A stretch of DNA of 64,000 nucleotides from Perilla frutescens (Eukaryota; Streptophyta; Magnoliopsida; Lamiales; Lamiaceae), in the NCBI GenBank assembly GCA_026008535.1, contig BRKX01000002.1, positions 30,991,501-31,055,500 on the forward strand, read 5' to 3'. Shown here piece by piece: positions 48,239 to 61,669 of the stretch. Position 1 is the stretch's first letter; each line of letters opens with the position of its first letter. The position numbers and the translations under genes are program-made. Below the pieces are notes generated by a model. That model made no database searches. It saw only the letters and a program-made list of their open reading frames with translations, and had not been told where the DNA came from.

Positions 48239-48730
48239 TCAACATTTTTAATTAAATAAATTTTTAATTATTTACATATTTATTTGTAATTTTCTTTTGC
48301 AATTGGCAATGACGATGGGATCATGGGAAGGAACTAATGCATTCAATTTATTATTTTGAAGAGCTATAAATCGGGTATGTAAATTTCTAATTTCTTTTAA
48401 TATATAAATTGGTATGTGTGTTGTATGACAATATGAGTTAATGTGTAATTATATCTTATGAAATATTTTACTTGTAGTTAGTCAATATTGAGTGTGTTGA
48501 AGCACTATCAAAAAGACAAATATCATATTTCTTGATATTCTCCATTTTGTAGCCTGTCAAATAGTAGAATGTCAATATAAAAGTCATTTTGTTATATGAA
48601 CATTACAAAAGAACTCAGAAATGTATTATCTGAGTGAAACATGCAAAAATATTAATCTCGGAAAGCATATCATCCGAGATACATACAAAAATAGGATATT
48701 TACACTGATTACAAAATAAGTCATAACAAA
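48239..48730. other. AT-rich spacer
   Basis: Possibly contains the downstream end of the retroelement relic that follows; no boundary is visible. Confidence 0.45.
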
Positions 48731-48734
48731 ATAT

Positions 48735-49815
48735 CTAAGTTTGAGCATATTTCCACCAGTCATCATCTAATATTCCAAGGTCAGCATCATTTAGGAAATC
48801 TGACACTTGAAGTGATTTTTCATCATTCAAATTTTGATTGTTTATAACTTCTGATGTATTTGCATCAACCATAGAAAGTGGCTCAATTGCTTCCGCAACA
48901 TGTGCTTGAACATTTCTTGCTTTCTTTTGCGAGGCCTGATATAGTTTAACCAGATGTGGAGTAGTACAACAAATCCTAGACCAATGTTCGGTCATTCCAC
49001 ATCTGTAACAAACACTATCACTATGTTCATTTATGTGAGTTTTATCGTGATCTAACCTTTTCTGAAATGGTTGTCTTTACTGGGTTGTTCGATCACGTGA
49101 TATAGATGATTACGTCCACGAGAATTTTTGCGGAAATTACCACATCTATATTTATATTCATGATCTTTGAATCGACCCATAGTTCTTCTGGAACTTGCAT
49201 GTGTTTCAGGTACTGGTTGGGAGTCAGAAGGTAACAAAAATCATGATTTCTCAACAACAATTCATTAGTCTTTTCGGCTATGAGAAATACCGAAATTAGC
49301 TCAGAATACATCTTGAATTGTCGTTTGTCTGTATTGTTGTTGAAGCACTACATTTGATGCGTGCATTGTGGAAAAAGTTTTTTCTAATTTGTCATATTTC
49401 GACAACTTTGTTCCACAGAGTGCCAGTCGCGACTCGATTTTGAATAAAGTTGAGTTATACTTGACAACAAATTTGAAATCTTGCAATCTCAGATGTTGTC
49501 AATCATATTGTGCTTGAGGCAGCACCACGCTTCTGACATGACCAAATATCTCATGAAGTCTTTTCCATATATCACATGGTCTTTTGATTTGTATATACTC
49601 ATCTCTCAGATCATCTGAGAGATGATGACGTATGAAAATTATAACATTTGCCTCGTCCATTTTTATTTGCCAGTGCAATATTCATATTTTCTAGGGTTTT
49701 TTCAAGCACTACGTATGAAAAGGTGTAGTTATACATCAATCTTCAGGACTAGATAGTTACTTCCGATAACATCTAGAATTTGAAATTTTTATCTTTTCAT
49801 ATTAGCTATACCTTG
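48735..49815 (-). pseudogene. gag-type retroelement gene (UBN2-like gag plus zinc knuckle), broken
   Basis: Reading the minus strand from about 49815: LDVIGSNYLVLKIDV; then DEANVIIFIRHHLSDDLRDE; then LQDFKFVVKYNSTLFKIESR; then LEKTFSTMHASNVVLQQQYR; then YSELISVFLIAEKTNELLLR; a basic Arg/Gly-poor remnant (near 49100-49180); a CCHC knuckle CYRCGMTEHWSRICC (near 48970-49010); and an acidic tail. These are the parts, in order, of copia-type gag proteins. Several stops and shifts separate them. No protease, integrase or reverse transcriptase follows. Such gag-only copies are frequent in eudicots. Confidence 0.75.
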
Positions 49816-49819
49816 TGCG

Positions 49820-50000
49820 AGCAAAACTCATGCTGATAACGTTTTACAAAATAAATGAGGATAACACACAAAATATATATTATACACTAATTATGTATTA
49901 CAAAAGATACAACTATTGCATACATGTATTGGGACCTATTTATACTAGTGAAAGGAAAATAGAAAAAATACACGTAGCTAATGACTAGGATTAAAATTTA
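49820..50000 (-). promoter_or_regulatory. LTR-like leader and TATA of the gag relic
   Basis: On the minus strand a TATA box (GTATAAATAGG, 49945-49935) is followed about 100 bases later by ACGTTATCAGCATGAG (49852-49837), the text that usually sits at the LTR/primer-site border of this element class, just before the gag start. The far LTR was not found. Confidence 0.45.
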
Positions 50001-50112
50001 ATGATGTTGTCTCTATTACTCCCTATGTGGCATTCTCTCATCCACGTGGTATTCATGTTTTGTCTCCACGTGGCAATTATTTGGTGTGGTGTCCACTGAG
50101 ATGATTCATAAC

Positions 50113-50420
50113 ACAATTTTTCTATACTATGCATTGGGATGCACTACATCCCCATGTCCTTTTTTGACATGTGTCCCACTTTTTTTATTACCTTTAAAAA
50201 ATTAAAAATACTGAATTAATGTTCATGCATAGGAAAACACTGTGGATACACCCCCCCTTCATATCTATTGAGGCACTCACCTAACACATTAAATGCCTCG
50301 GGAAGTCCAACCGTTGCCTTTTAAATATTATTTAATTTTATGCAATTACGATAATTTCTCATAACATTTATTCTGTATATTCTACACAAAAGTTCCCAAA
50401 ATCAAAATTCAATCAGCAGA
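50113..50420 (+). repeat. Left long inverted repeat
   Basis: Pairs with 61670-61995, roughly 75-80% identical by eye. Confidence 0.75.
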
Positions 50421-50439
50421 ACAGAAATTTCTCCTGCTT

Positions 50440-50700
50440 TTCTCGTTCTTCTCCGACGAAGCCACCGTCGACGAATTTTCTCTCTCCTCTCTCTCTTGCA
50501 ACTTTTTGCAATGGCTTCGCTCCTGTTTCCAATCACCCACATGAGACTAAACATCAGCCTAAGTCTAGCCGTGCCTCCGCCTCCTCCGCCGACGAATTTT
50601 CTCTCTCCTTGCGTTGGGGGCAGTATCTCCGCCGAATTTTCTGGTCTGCGGAACCGACCTGCTTCCCTTTAGCTAAACATCCTCCGATTCAACCTCTCAC
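50440..50700 (+). pseudogene. Gene-like first exon inside the Pack-MULE, unknown product
   Basis: A leader rich in CT and CCGACGA is followed by ATG 50511 and about 53 codons beginning MASLLFPITHMRLNISLSLA with a PPPPPP run, ending in TAG. A donor-like CACG|GTAAAC is near 50701. It resembles the N-terminus of an organelle-targeted or secreted protein, but no family could be assigned. Confidence 0.3.
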
Positions 50701-50701
50701 G

Positions 50702-53400
50702 GTAAACGGTTTAAATGGTATTTATCTCTACATTTTGTTTATTTCTGAATATGTTGATAGATTCATTGAGATAATAATTAATTAGGTATGCAGTTTGGAG
50801 TACCAATTTGATGGGGCAATTCAATTTGGGATGACTAGTATTCGGCCTAATATTGTTTGCGTTAAATCTTGAATTGGTATTCATTTCTATTCCCCGCTAC
50901 TAATGTTTTCTTTTCTTAACTATTTCGTGGTGGTGAAATTGTTAGTTATTTATGTTCAAATGTATCAAGTGGCAAGCTCTATAGGCATCATTTGCTTGGT
51001 CATTACATTCTCTGTTAAATTTAAACGTCATATTAACTTCGACATCATCAAGGCTGAGCTCTTTGGAGTCCTAAAATATATAGGCTAGACCAGGAAATAT
51101 ATTTGAAGTGCCATTTTTTTGGATAATTGGTTACAGTTGATGCCCTTTTTGTTGGGCCTGGTAAAAGGAATGCTAAGGCTTGGATGTTTCTTGATTAGCA
51201 TAAGCAAACTCCTGAGTCTGCAAGATGAAAAATGCAGCTTCGTTAATATGGGCTGAACCTAGATGCTAATGGGAAGTGTGAAGGTTTCTGTCTAGAGAGA
51301 AAGGTGAAACTAATAAAAGAGAGAAACCAAAGGACCTCACTAGAACTCCTCTTGAAGCATCAACACTATCTTCCGAGAGATTAAAACTACAATCATGAAA
51401 AATCAAATCTACTTTTTAGAATTGTCTGTTGTTTTTCCTGGTTAATTAGGTATTTATAAAATTTAATAAGCATCATTATTTTCATCTACTTCTAAGGTGA
51501 ATACTGATGCTTTCCCTGTATCAGAAAACACCATTTTTGTTTGATATATGACCATATGTTATTTAGTTTGATATCTTAAATGTTTAACTATGCTCCCTTT
51601 TGCAGATTGTATTACTTTGATAACTTGTTCAGACATCTACAACCTTAATACTTTTCTTTTCACTATGCAGTGGGTATAGCATATCTATTCATGCATATAC
51701 TGAGGTAGACCTAGGAGTACTAGCTGGAACAAAAGACTAGCCCACATTTTTTAATTATACTGTGCAAGTTATGATAGACAGGGTTCTAAATCATTTTAGA
51801 ACTTTACTCTTATGATAGACGGGGTGCTAAATCATGTTTACATATGTTTTCTCATAATGTAAATTAGAGGTTGCTATATGGGTGGATTACTGCTATCACG
51901 ACTTTTGTCCAACATATATACGCTACATTTGTTTTTTGGATGTCCTAAATATATATATGCATAGTAATCAATTATATTTTATCATAGCATTCATAGAATG
52001 AGGGTGAAATCTGAGTTGTATCAGAATAATTCGCTTTTCTAACACAATTCCTGATTTGTGTGAAAAATTCAATTGGCGCATATATATTGGATGTGCGATG
52101 CAGCCAGCAGATTACGACCATTGGTACCGAGCAACATATCTCGATTCTAGAAAGTACTATAAGATACCTTTAAGAGGGTCCATATACTTAACTCTCACCA
52201 TTCTTTGTAGCCAAAAAAGTATTTGGTAAGCTTTTTGGAGATGTTTTTTGCTAATGTATTGCAATTGTGAATCGTGATTACATCTATTTAACTATAATAA
52301 TCTTTTACGTAAATTCATCTAGTAGTGTAAATTTTCATTCTTATATGAATATAAACTAACATAGAGCTTTTTCACGTCTTTTCCATGGGGTTCCATATTT
52401 TATGCAAATGTTTATACAATATTCTTTAGACATTTCATGTTGCTCAACTTTCTTTTAGCATTTGCTCATTTTTTATGTTTAAAGTTCCTCAAACTATATA
52501 ATATGGACACACAGATTACCTGAGATTATACAAACCTCTTTCTAGAAATATTAATTGGTCAGTTCGCCAATCACTTCTTACGATCTTGTAGGCATGAACC
52601 ACTAGATAATATTGTTCTTCATCTTATTAGTGGCAGCACTATATTATGCCAAAGACAATGAATTTTCCTCTCTGAAACCACGGGAATATGCTGGATTGTC
52701 ATTTCCAATTGCTTTACTCATTTATTTCAGCTTTAATATTGTGATATAGTCATTTTCTAAATATTTACAAGAAAATAAATATAACGCACCATCCTCCTCG
52801 TCGGAATTGTTACTGCTCATCTTCGCTCCGAAGCTCGTATCTTCTCTCAGGTTGGAAGGAAAGCCTCCAAAAATGTAAAAGTCCACAATATATTTTACAT
52901 CTTTAAGTTGTACTATGGGAATTGGAAACGGCGCACGCGGGAGAAGGAAAAGATGATTTGTGGATAAAAATAAATTTGTAATTTTAATTGTGTGTGATTA
53001 TGCAAAAATATCTACTCATGATGAAGGGATCAGATTATGCATTTTTAATAATCTACATCTATACTTAATATAAAGTGTGTTATCTTACAATTTAGAGTTT
53101 ACTTCTTTATCTCTATCATACACTATACTTAAGGGCAATAATTGGAATGTAATATAATTATGATTGTTTATAATTTATTTTAATTTAAATTAATTTATTG
53201 CAATGATTATACTATATGTTAATAGATTTTTGAGGGATACTTATTATGATAAACTCCTAAGGATGCTCGTTAACTATTCATAATCTTTTGCATGCATTGA
53301 TAATATATTTTACATATGTCTATTTTTTTTTAATAAGAGAAAAATAAGAACAGGGTGAATAGAATTTGTACATTCGGTTTGAATTTGTCCAATAATTTAG
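50702..53400. other. Pack-MULE interior, mostly unassigned
   Basis: Exon-like islands, for example near 51120-51370 and a minus-strand start MSSNNSDEEDGAL near 52823, stand in AT-rich sequence. None could be tied to a known gene. Confidence 0.35.
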
Positions 53401-53403
53401 ATA

Positions 53404-53670
53404 CTCCCTTGATCCCGATTATATAGTTCATATTACTATTTTAGGATATCCAAATTATATAGATATATTACTATAAGCAGTATTATTTACATAGCAATGT
53501 ACAAATACATCTTTGTTAGATTTTAGAAATAAAAAAACTTAATATTTATTTTTTTAAGCCATAAGTCTTAGATAAAGGCAATATTGAAAGTTTAGTTGTT
53601 GTATATTATTTTCATGAATATTTTTAATCTATATGTGAGTAGAAAAGAGACTGTATAATTGGAAGGAGAG
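53404..53670. mobile_element. Stowaway-like MITE (Tc1/mariner)
   Basis: It starts CTCCCTTGATCCC and ends with the inverted GGAAGGAGAG; TA dinucleotides flank both ends (53402-53403 and 53671-53672). At 267 bp and AT-rich it is a typical Stowaway size. It is nested in the Pack-MULE. Confidence 0.7.
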
Positions 53671-53672
53671 TA

Positions 53673-56600
53673 TTATTTATAATTGGGAGAAGAGAACATT
53701 TTCTATCATTATCATTCAAGAGAAAATATGGCCATATATATAACGAACGTAGCTTTTACTTAATTATAATGTGTATAAATGAGCTTTAAATAAAAAAAAA
53801 TTGAATCTATTACTTTATATTTTATTAGTTTCAATAATTAACATTAGAGAGAACGCATAAAGTGTATGTATGAATTAAGTTTTTTCAACATATGTATCAT
53901 AACATGCATGCATTAATTCATGTACGAAACTACTTTTTTTTTTTAATATTTTAACTACATATATATTAGGGGAAAGATTAATTTAGAATAATGTGCTAGA
54001 GTCTAATAATAATTTATTAACACCATGTATAAAATTATGCAATTAGAATGTAGACTTAGTTAGTTATCAAATTTGGACATATAATAGTATATTTTTAATT
54101 AACATTATTGTATTTTTTAAAAGCCAAATACAAAATAAATTACAAGTGATGTAATGCATTTTTCATTATTTATTTTGTACAAATCACATGTAAAGCTTTT
54201 TAAAGATTACCCTACAATTCATTAAAAATAAAAGAACTTACTCACCCCCTTAAAAAAATATTTAGTATAGTATTCTTTTTATATCACTGTTATAGACTGA
54301 TGGGGAAAACTATTATTCATATATTACTTAAAATTTAAAGCATTAACTTAACATTTAATAAAGATAATGTATTTATTTTTTAGAACAAATAAAGTTAATG
54401 TTAAATAATCTCTAAATTTGAAAAATGAACTTTATGTTTAGTTTGTTTATGTGTATATCAGTATATATATATCAAATATAAAAAGATTTAGTATTTTAAT
54501 AGGATCTATATTTTATATATGGTATATAATGCTTTCAACTATAAGTGTTAAATTTTTAACTCTATTTTGTTCAATTTTAAAATTTGAAGTTAAAAATTAG
54601 ACTGTACTGTATCACCATATACCAAAATTATAGAAAATTGAAGTAGATGATGTAGTTGGAAAATTGGTTTATGTAAATTCTTCTCGGATAAAACCACACC
54701 CAAAATTGTCATTGTCAAAAAATAATATGGTAAAATTTTCATTTGAAATCAGAATGGATTTTCTTTGATATTTAATATAAAGTATTTCATTATATATTAT
54801 GCAAATAAAGAATATATATTTTTATGGTACCTTTTACTCTATAGTGACAATCAATAAAATAATAATATCTCTGAACATGTTAATATATTTTTTATATCAA
54901 TTTAATTTAAATAAAAGCATATAAAAAGGTTCATATTGTTTAGGAAATATTGAACATTTCAAATTGAGTATTATAAAATTTCTTCGATTTTTTCAAGGAC
55001 ATTATTGTTATATGTCATTGGTTCGAACGAATTATTATAAAGTGAATGTCTGAATGTTTACAAAAATCAATAGTTAATATGGTTAAATATTAACAACTTG
55101 TACCAAAGGACTACACCCAAGCCAGGGAGTCCCACGTGTAAGAGAAGGCATATATTTAGTTATATTTCTTTAGAACGACATATAGATATTTATCAAATTA
55201 AAAAGTTCCAATTTATTGTATTTTTTGGAAGCTAAATACACAACAAACCTAGAGTTTGGTCTCCTTTATAGTTAAATACATAAGTTATTGTTTATTTTAT
55301 ATACATATAAAATTTAAAAGAAAATTTTCAATATTTAATTAAGAAATTATTTGTCATAACAAGCATTATGTTAGTAAATGAAATGAAATGTAAAATGCAC
55401 TTATTAGGATTTAATTTTTAAAATATTAAAATTATGTAATGATTATCTTATTTTAATTGTTATGATTAAAAAAAAACAAACTACACTGTTTGAAATTGTT
55501 GAATCAAGATCATCACCCAATCACTAATTTTTTTTTAATTTAGCTAATAGTGCATAGGTTTTTTTACTCCTTTTATACAAATTTTAATTCTATTTCACAT
55601 ATTCAAATTTGAACATCAAAGATATATACAATATTCAATATGATACTTAATATAATGATAGGCTACTTATTGTTCATTTTTATATAAAAGATTTTATTTT
55701 AATATTCTTAATATATTATTATTCGAACTTATTATGTGTTTAAATTCTTGTGTTTTGTTCAATTTTAATGGACTCTGGGAAAATAATCAAGAAGGAAAAT
55801 GATGGAATTTTCCTAAATTCTTAATATCTATACTCTAAGTAGGTATTCTGATTACATGACTCTGAGGAATCTTGTGTATGATAATTTTTTTCCGATTTCT
55901 TCCTCAATTATATTTTTTATATATTAGTACTATTATTATCATTCAAAAAAATTATTTTTGAATTTTTTGGATTTTCATTATTTTTTTATGAATTATTATT
56001 AAATTTAGAGTGACAATTTTCAATCAGAATTAAAAATGAAAATTTTTGAAAATTTTGCAAAAAATTTAATTTATTGTCAATATATTTCAATAAAAATTTG
56101 ATCATTCTAGCAATCATTTTTTAGAATTGATGGTAAGGGAATGACGGACTCAAGACAATGAGCAACTCGTTGTAGAATCGATAATAAAATTTTTGTATTA
56201 ACTTAAACAAATTAATCATCTTAATTATTATTTATTTTGCTTTGCATACTATTTATTTTGATTTACACTGATATAATATGTTATATTGCACACTCTAATA
56301 ATAAAACATAATATAAAGTTCTGACTTCATATTATATTGCACAATCTAATAATAATATAAAATCATGACAATACACTATATTGCACAAAGCTAATGATCA
56401 AACATATCACACATTCCCTTAAGCGTGTGACTCCACTCAATTTTTATTTTTTTGTAGTTTTTAATTGTAAAGGAAAAAATGAAAAAAAAAAACTCATACA
56501 TGTCACACGTTTCAGTGTTTTTATTAATTTAGTGTGTACTGCGTATGGGATGTTGGGAATGAACTGTGCTTGTAGTCTGTTATGTTTTGACCCGCCCCAC

Positions 56601-58858
56601 ATTTCGTTAAGGGTATATTGTTATATACAAAAAAAAAAAGTTTTGTTAGAAAATAAGATTCTACATTTCATGGTTAGAAAAATAATTTTACAAATCATCT
56701 AGATTACATAGACATATTCACACATTATTTATTTAGATCTTCTATTATTTTCTAAATAGAAGAAAAAAAGAGAGAAAAGAAAGCGTTTCTGCGAGACGTG
56801 TTACGCATTTCAAATCTCTTTTTTCAACAAAAAATATCTAGAATTTTCACCTATACGTTTTTTTTTTGATGATTTTTTATTATTAATTTTGGATTAATAA
56901 TTTTTAACCCAAAAAATGATAAATCAACGCATTATGTAAAAATGATTATTTTTTTGTAGAAATGATTCCATCTAAAATTCATTCATTCTAAATCCATCTA
57001 TTCTAACACTTATTTATTATAATTGATGGTAGGGGAATGACCGTCTCAAGAGATGAGGAACATCTTGTAGAATCGACAATAAATTTTTTATTAACCTGAA
57101 ATAATGAAGTAATCATCTTTAATATTTATTTATTTATTTTTGCTACTCGTATAATTTATTTTGATTTAAATTAAAATAATATTTTGTCTTTGAATTATTT
57201 TCCCGAAATAAATTTTGTAATATATTTTTTTTGGCAAATGGTTGCAATTTTCTTTTATAATCATTGGTTTGTGTTAGTATTTGTATATATACAATTATAT
57301 ATATTATTAATTACTAATTTATTTATCTTACTATCTCTAAATTGAGTTTGTAAATTTTTAAAATTAAATAAAAATCATGTTACTTTCCTTTTTGCATCCC
57401 AAAACACTAGATAAAGAATCTACTAGTATTTATTTTTCTAAAAATCACATTGTTATAAATCACATTTCTAAATATCTTTACTTTTAGCTAACCAATTAAA
57501 AAAAAACGAGTGTGCAATAGGGAATACAACACCAAAATGCAATAGAAGATTTCAATTATGTTTTCAAAAGGTGGTCTACTTGGTGAAGATTTAGTGATAT
57601 TTTCAAGAAAAAATTGGATATCAAAGAAAAAAAATACTTTGAACTATTCGAAAACAACATATGAGATCCCTAGTCCAAAATATGTGTCGCATATGTGACC
57701 CTTCATTAAAATTAGATTAAATTTCACTTTTGCTCCAATCAGAATAAGATCAAAAAACTTTTAGTCTCAATTACTTTTTCTATCTCAAAAGAATTTTGTC
57801 GATATTTTTTGTCTCAAATGATATGTTTTTGGCGTTTTTGGCCCCAAAACTAACCAGATATTTAACGACCGTTAAATTTTGGGACTAAATGTCAAAACAT
57901 ATATCATTTGGGACTAAAAACGTCGCGAAATTAAATTCAGAACTTAAGAATATATGTTAAGAACCAAAAATGTATATAGAATTTTTTTAATTCTTTCTTC
58001 TATTTCAATTTCTTGTAATTATTTTAATTCATACATGTTATTTAAGATTCATTCTACCCAATTACTGATTCATTATAAATTTTTATTATTTATTTTTCAA
58101 ATAATCAATTATTTTTTCAAAATATATCAAACTTAATATTTAAAAATAATAATTAAGGGGAATTTTAGTAGAGTGGCTAAATTAATTTTTCAAGTCATTA
58201 ATTAATAAGTAAAAACTAATAATAAATTAGGCTAAAAAAATACAACAAATCATAATTTATCAGGATGATCGTTAATATAACAACTGAACTATGATCAAAA
58301 TCGATGAAACAGACTTGTGGTTTACAATGTTTATATTCACGTGGGTTTGCGTTCAATTTGTAAAAATAAACTGAACTTCACAGATTATGGGAATGTTTCT
58401 AGTGATATGATCCTGAAAGTTTATTATACCCATTTTTTTTATTCGTAACTGTGTACAAAATTAGGAATTTTAATATTGCATTTAAATTTAAATTAATTAT
58501 TTGAATGATTATGTAGGTTCAAAAAGTGGGAGACATTCCACTATACACGTAATTTTATTCACCACGTTCTTCTTTCCTCCTATTCAAGAAAAATATATAT
58601 AAATCTAAAATATATTGTTTGAATCTCATGAAAGAGCATTAAATTAAATAACTTATTCATGTAATTCATCCAAGTCAATGAAGGCAGGATATTATCCTTA
58701 GTAAATTTAAGAGTTTATCCTTATAAGAATTATGATTCGTTAAGAATCTATAATTAGGATAGTTTAATCATTACGATAATTAATTTACATTAAATATGAT
58801 AATTGATAATATGAGTTAAAATCAAAGGAAAATATCAAGAAAAGCATTTTCTTGGAGT
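53673..58858. other. AT-rich filler in the Pack-MULE interior
   Basis: No convincing coding. A direct repeat of about 150 bp occurs at 56120-56270 and 57010-57175 (shared GATGGTARGGGAATGAC and GTAGAATCGA). Its nature is unknown. Confidence 0.45.
56120..57175 (+). repeat. Pair of about 150-bp direct repeats
   Basis: The copies at 56120-56270 and 57010-57175 share GATGGTA(A/G)GGGAATGAC, TGTAGAATCGA, TTTTTGTATTAAC-like and TATTTATTTTGAT blocks. The roughly 740 bp between them are unrelated AT-rich sequence with no TG..CA border. Confidence 0.6.
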
Positions 58859-59676
58859 TTAGTTACATAAATTCTCTGATCTCCAAATTTTTTGGAGACA
58901 GCCCTGATCATGAATGATACGAGACACGACACATACACACAATATAAGACTAGTTATAACAAGAAGCAATAACTTCTGTTTCTGAACAAAATTTGAAATA
59001 AATTGAAGATCAAGAAACCAATAAATTGAAATGCAGGTGAAAGGATTCACCTGTACTTTCTTCTTCTTCGAAGTATTAATTCTTTTGCACTTGATTGCAA
59101 ACTCGATCTGTATAATGTGAAAGAAAAAAGTAGAAAATTGGTGTTGATAGTAACATATCCATTTGCTAGCTACTACACTTCAGTTTTCTCTTTTTTCTTT
59201 TTTCTTTTTCTATTTTGTTTAGAAAAAGCAGCCATATAGATCACATGAACCATTTTTTTTTTGTATTATAATAATTGGTTTCGTGATTTTTTTTAGACAA
59301 ATATTTAGAAGTCTAAGATCCTACTGAAATAAATAAAAGTTTAAAGATTTATTGACACTAATAATAGCCTGAGCTAAAGTCCGAAGGACTAAGAAAAATA
59401 ATATTTAAAGCAAATACATCATCATTTCTTTTAATATTATAAAATAAAAACTGAGTAGGATTCTTGAACAGAGGAAACAACAAGCACAACTCAAATCCAC
59501 ATCTTGATCAAAATCCATTCTGTTCTGCAGAAAGCTGTGATTCGTCTTCCACAGACCTCGGGTTGATTCGTTTCTGAGCAAGGGATATCTACGAAGGGAG
59601 AATAAGAAGATGAATGATGAGTAAACAAACTTATCTAAGATCACAGAGACAATGAGCACAATTCCTTGATATCTAC

Positions 59677-59770
59677 CTGTTTATCCCAATCGGTCGTGCA
59701 AGTCATGACTCATGATAGCAAGTATCGAAGTTTGGACAGCAATTCCGATTATCATCCCCATCTAGACACC
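59677..59770 (-). pseudogene. Captured MATE (DTX) transporter exon
   Basis: Minus strand, between acceptor CGTAG at 59771 and donor CAG|GTAGAT at 59676. The text reads GV, a TAG in place of a conserved Trp, then MGMIIGIAVQTSILAIM. After a frame slip it reads TTDWDKQ at the donor. This is the signature of a late transmembrane exon of plant MATE efflux carriers (GVWxGMxxGxxxQT...TDWxKQ). Only about 30 residues of a roughly 500-residue protein are present. A further exon-like piece may follow near 59520-59590. Confidence 0.6.
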
Positions 59771-60006
59771 CTACGAAACATGTTTGATCATACATAGGTT
59801 GTAGGGGCAAGCAAGGAACAAACAAGAAACCTTTTTTGCAAGTAATTAACTAGATTCATCTGGGACTAACGTGTTTGAGGCGAGAAAACTAATCTGAAGT
59901 TGTATCATGTTGTAACAGAATTCAAGGCTACCAATGCAAAATAAAAGCAAGAAAACCAATGAGCAAGTAAGACTCAAGGATAGAACAAGCAAATCCTAAT
60001 AGTTAC

Positions 60007-60143
60007 CTTTGATTTCCCAGACCTTGCTGCAGAAACTAATGGTGGAGCAAGCAACTTATCACCAGGGCCAAAAATACTGCTAGGACGAATACAGCAGGTT
60101 AGAAGCCCATTTGAACCATTTGACTTGATCACTAGGGCTTCGC
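60007..60143 (-). pseudogene. Captured sterol 3-beta-HSD/C4-decarboxylase exon
   Basis: Minus strand, acceptor at 60144 and donor AAAG|GTAACT at 60006 with no stop. It encodes GEALVIKSNGSNGLLTCCIR, then PSSIFGPGDKLLAPPLVSAA and RSGKSK. This matches the middle of plant 3-beta-hydroxysteroid dehydrogenase/decarboxylase (short-chain dehydrogenase fold, sterol C-4 demethylation in the ER; Arabidopsis At1g47290/At2g26260). The exons for the nucleotide-binding start and reticulon-like end are not nearby, so this is a single captured exon, 236 bp from the MATE exon. Confidence 0.8.
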
Positions 60144-61060
60144 CTTCAGTTAGTAAAGGGCATGGGTTGGGGGGTTGCAACTGAAGACATGCCAGGTGGG
60201 TTTGGGAAAACTGGGGCAAGAGTTCTCAATGGCCTCACATCTAAAACCCAAGACTTATCAATTGGCCCATGATGAGAATTTGAATTAGAATTCAAACCTT
60301 GCTCCATTTAACTATAAACGAACACTCCTAAATATAGACCTTTCAATTTACTCAACAATAGCTGTCTAAATTACTTATAGAAGTTCACAACAACAACTCG
60401 GGACCTAATTATTCTCAATAACCACAAATTATTTCCATCACTATACATACAACGATATTTATTATTGTTTAGATAACAACATCAGATTTAATCGCATCAA
60501 AAGTCAGCAAACAGGCCACATCTGTACAAGCTGTACAAACTTATTCAAAACTGCCAAAGCATCCGGTCCCCCGTGACATGCAGAGAGACATAATCAAAAT
60601 TTGACCAAATTTACCGATTTAAAATCACAACTTTTCATAATTGAATAGCAGATCCCTAATTTTAAGTTGAATTCTCCAAAATCGAGCAAACAATGAGCAG
60701 AAAGTTGGAGCATAAAAGCACTAAACATGCAGGGCTACAAAAGATAAGCACCAACTTTCGAGATGCATCAAGGCAGAAGTTTCAATGGGGATGGAGATAT
60801 TTTGAAGAAACAACACAGCCCACTTATATTGTGCTATAATTCAGTTGGGTTTCATTTCTCATGGAAACAATACTCTGATTTTAATTCCAGCAAAGCTAAT
60901 GTTTTCTCTGATAAAATGAGGTCTGGAGTAGTTTATTTACATATAGCAACGATGCTAATCAAATAACCTCACAGTTCAGAAATAATAATCTCATCTTCAG
61001 CAAAAAATTCGAAGAGGGTATTATCAGCTGTAAAGGTACAACTGAAAAAAGGTATCTACT
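60144..61060. other. Pack-MULE interior without assigned gene
   Basis: Short ORFs occur on both strands but have no recognised match. Confidence 0.4.
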
Positions 61061-61343
61061 GCAGGCAAAAAGATTAAGAAAAAACATGGAAGCAGTTATA
61101 TATGCGCCATTCCCTTAACAACAAAGAGAAGCGCATAAAAATTAATAAATATATACCTTATTTCCATTAACCCTTGAACGAACCCCTTCCACCACTCTTC
61201 ATACGGATTAGGCATCTCTGACAACAAAATCGAGTCGGAAAACAAAATTATCATGTTACTCTTGTGGACGGACAATAAATCTGAAATGAAAAAACACATT
61301 CTTCGTATAAAAAATATAGAGGTGCAGCATATAAGCATATGAC

Positions 61344-61659
61344 CTGGAGTTTCTTGGCGATAGACTGTCGATCTCTCATTATCGGCGTCTCGAGTGGAAG
61401 ATACATCGTCGTCTTTCTTGGGAAAATCTGCAGACACACTACTCCGGAGATCACCGGAGACGCCCCGTGTGAACAATGCCGCCCATATATCGATTTGAAA
61501 TACCGTCGAATTAGACAGTAGGGTTGGCCATATCACAGTCGTTGTCTGAGAAGATGGTGTTTTTTCTGAATCTTTGTAACCGAAATGTGGGTTAAGACGT
61601 GTTGTCTCAATAGACGTAGAAGACGATCGGCGAGGGTTTGAGAGAGCTAAGGTTTTCAA
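61344..61659 (-). pseudogene. First-exon-like fragment at the right end of the Pack-MULE
   Basis: From ATG 61659 the minus strand is open for about 105 codons (MKTLALSNPRRSSSTSIETT to RSTVYRQETPG) up to a donor CCAG|GTCATA at 61343. A possible second exon near 61145-61250 reads MPNPYEEWWKGFVQGLMEIR. The N-terminus is Ser/Thr-rich like a transit peptide. I do not recognise the protein. Confidence 0.35.
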
Positions 61660-61669
61660 TTAAATTCAA

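Noticed and set aside
60763..60966. 67-codon plus-strand ORF in the Pack-MULE
   Set aside because: No recognised motif, no splice context and no neighbour that supports it.
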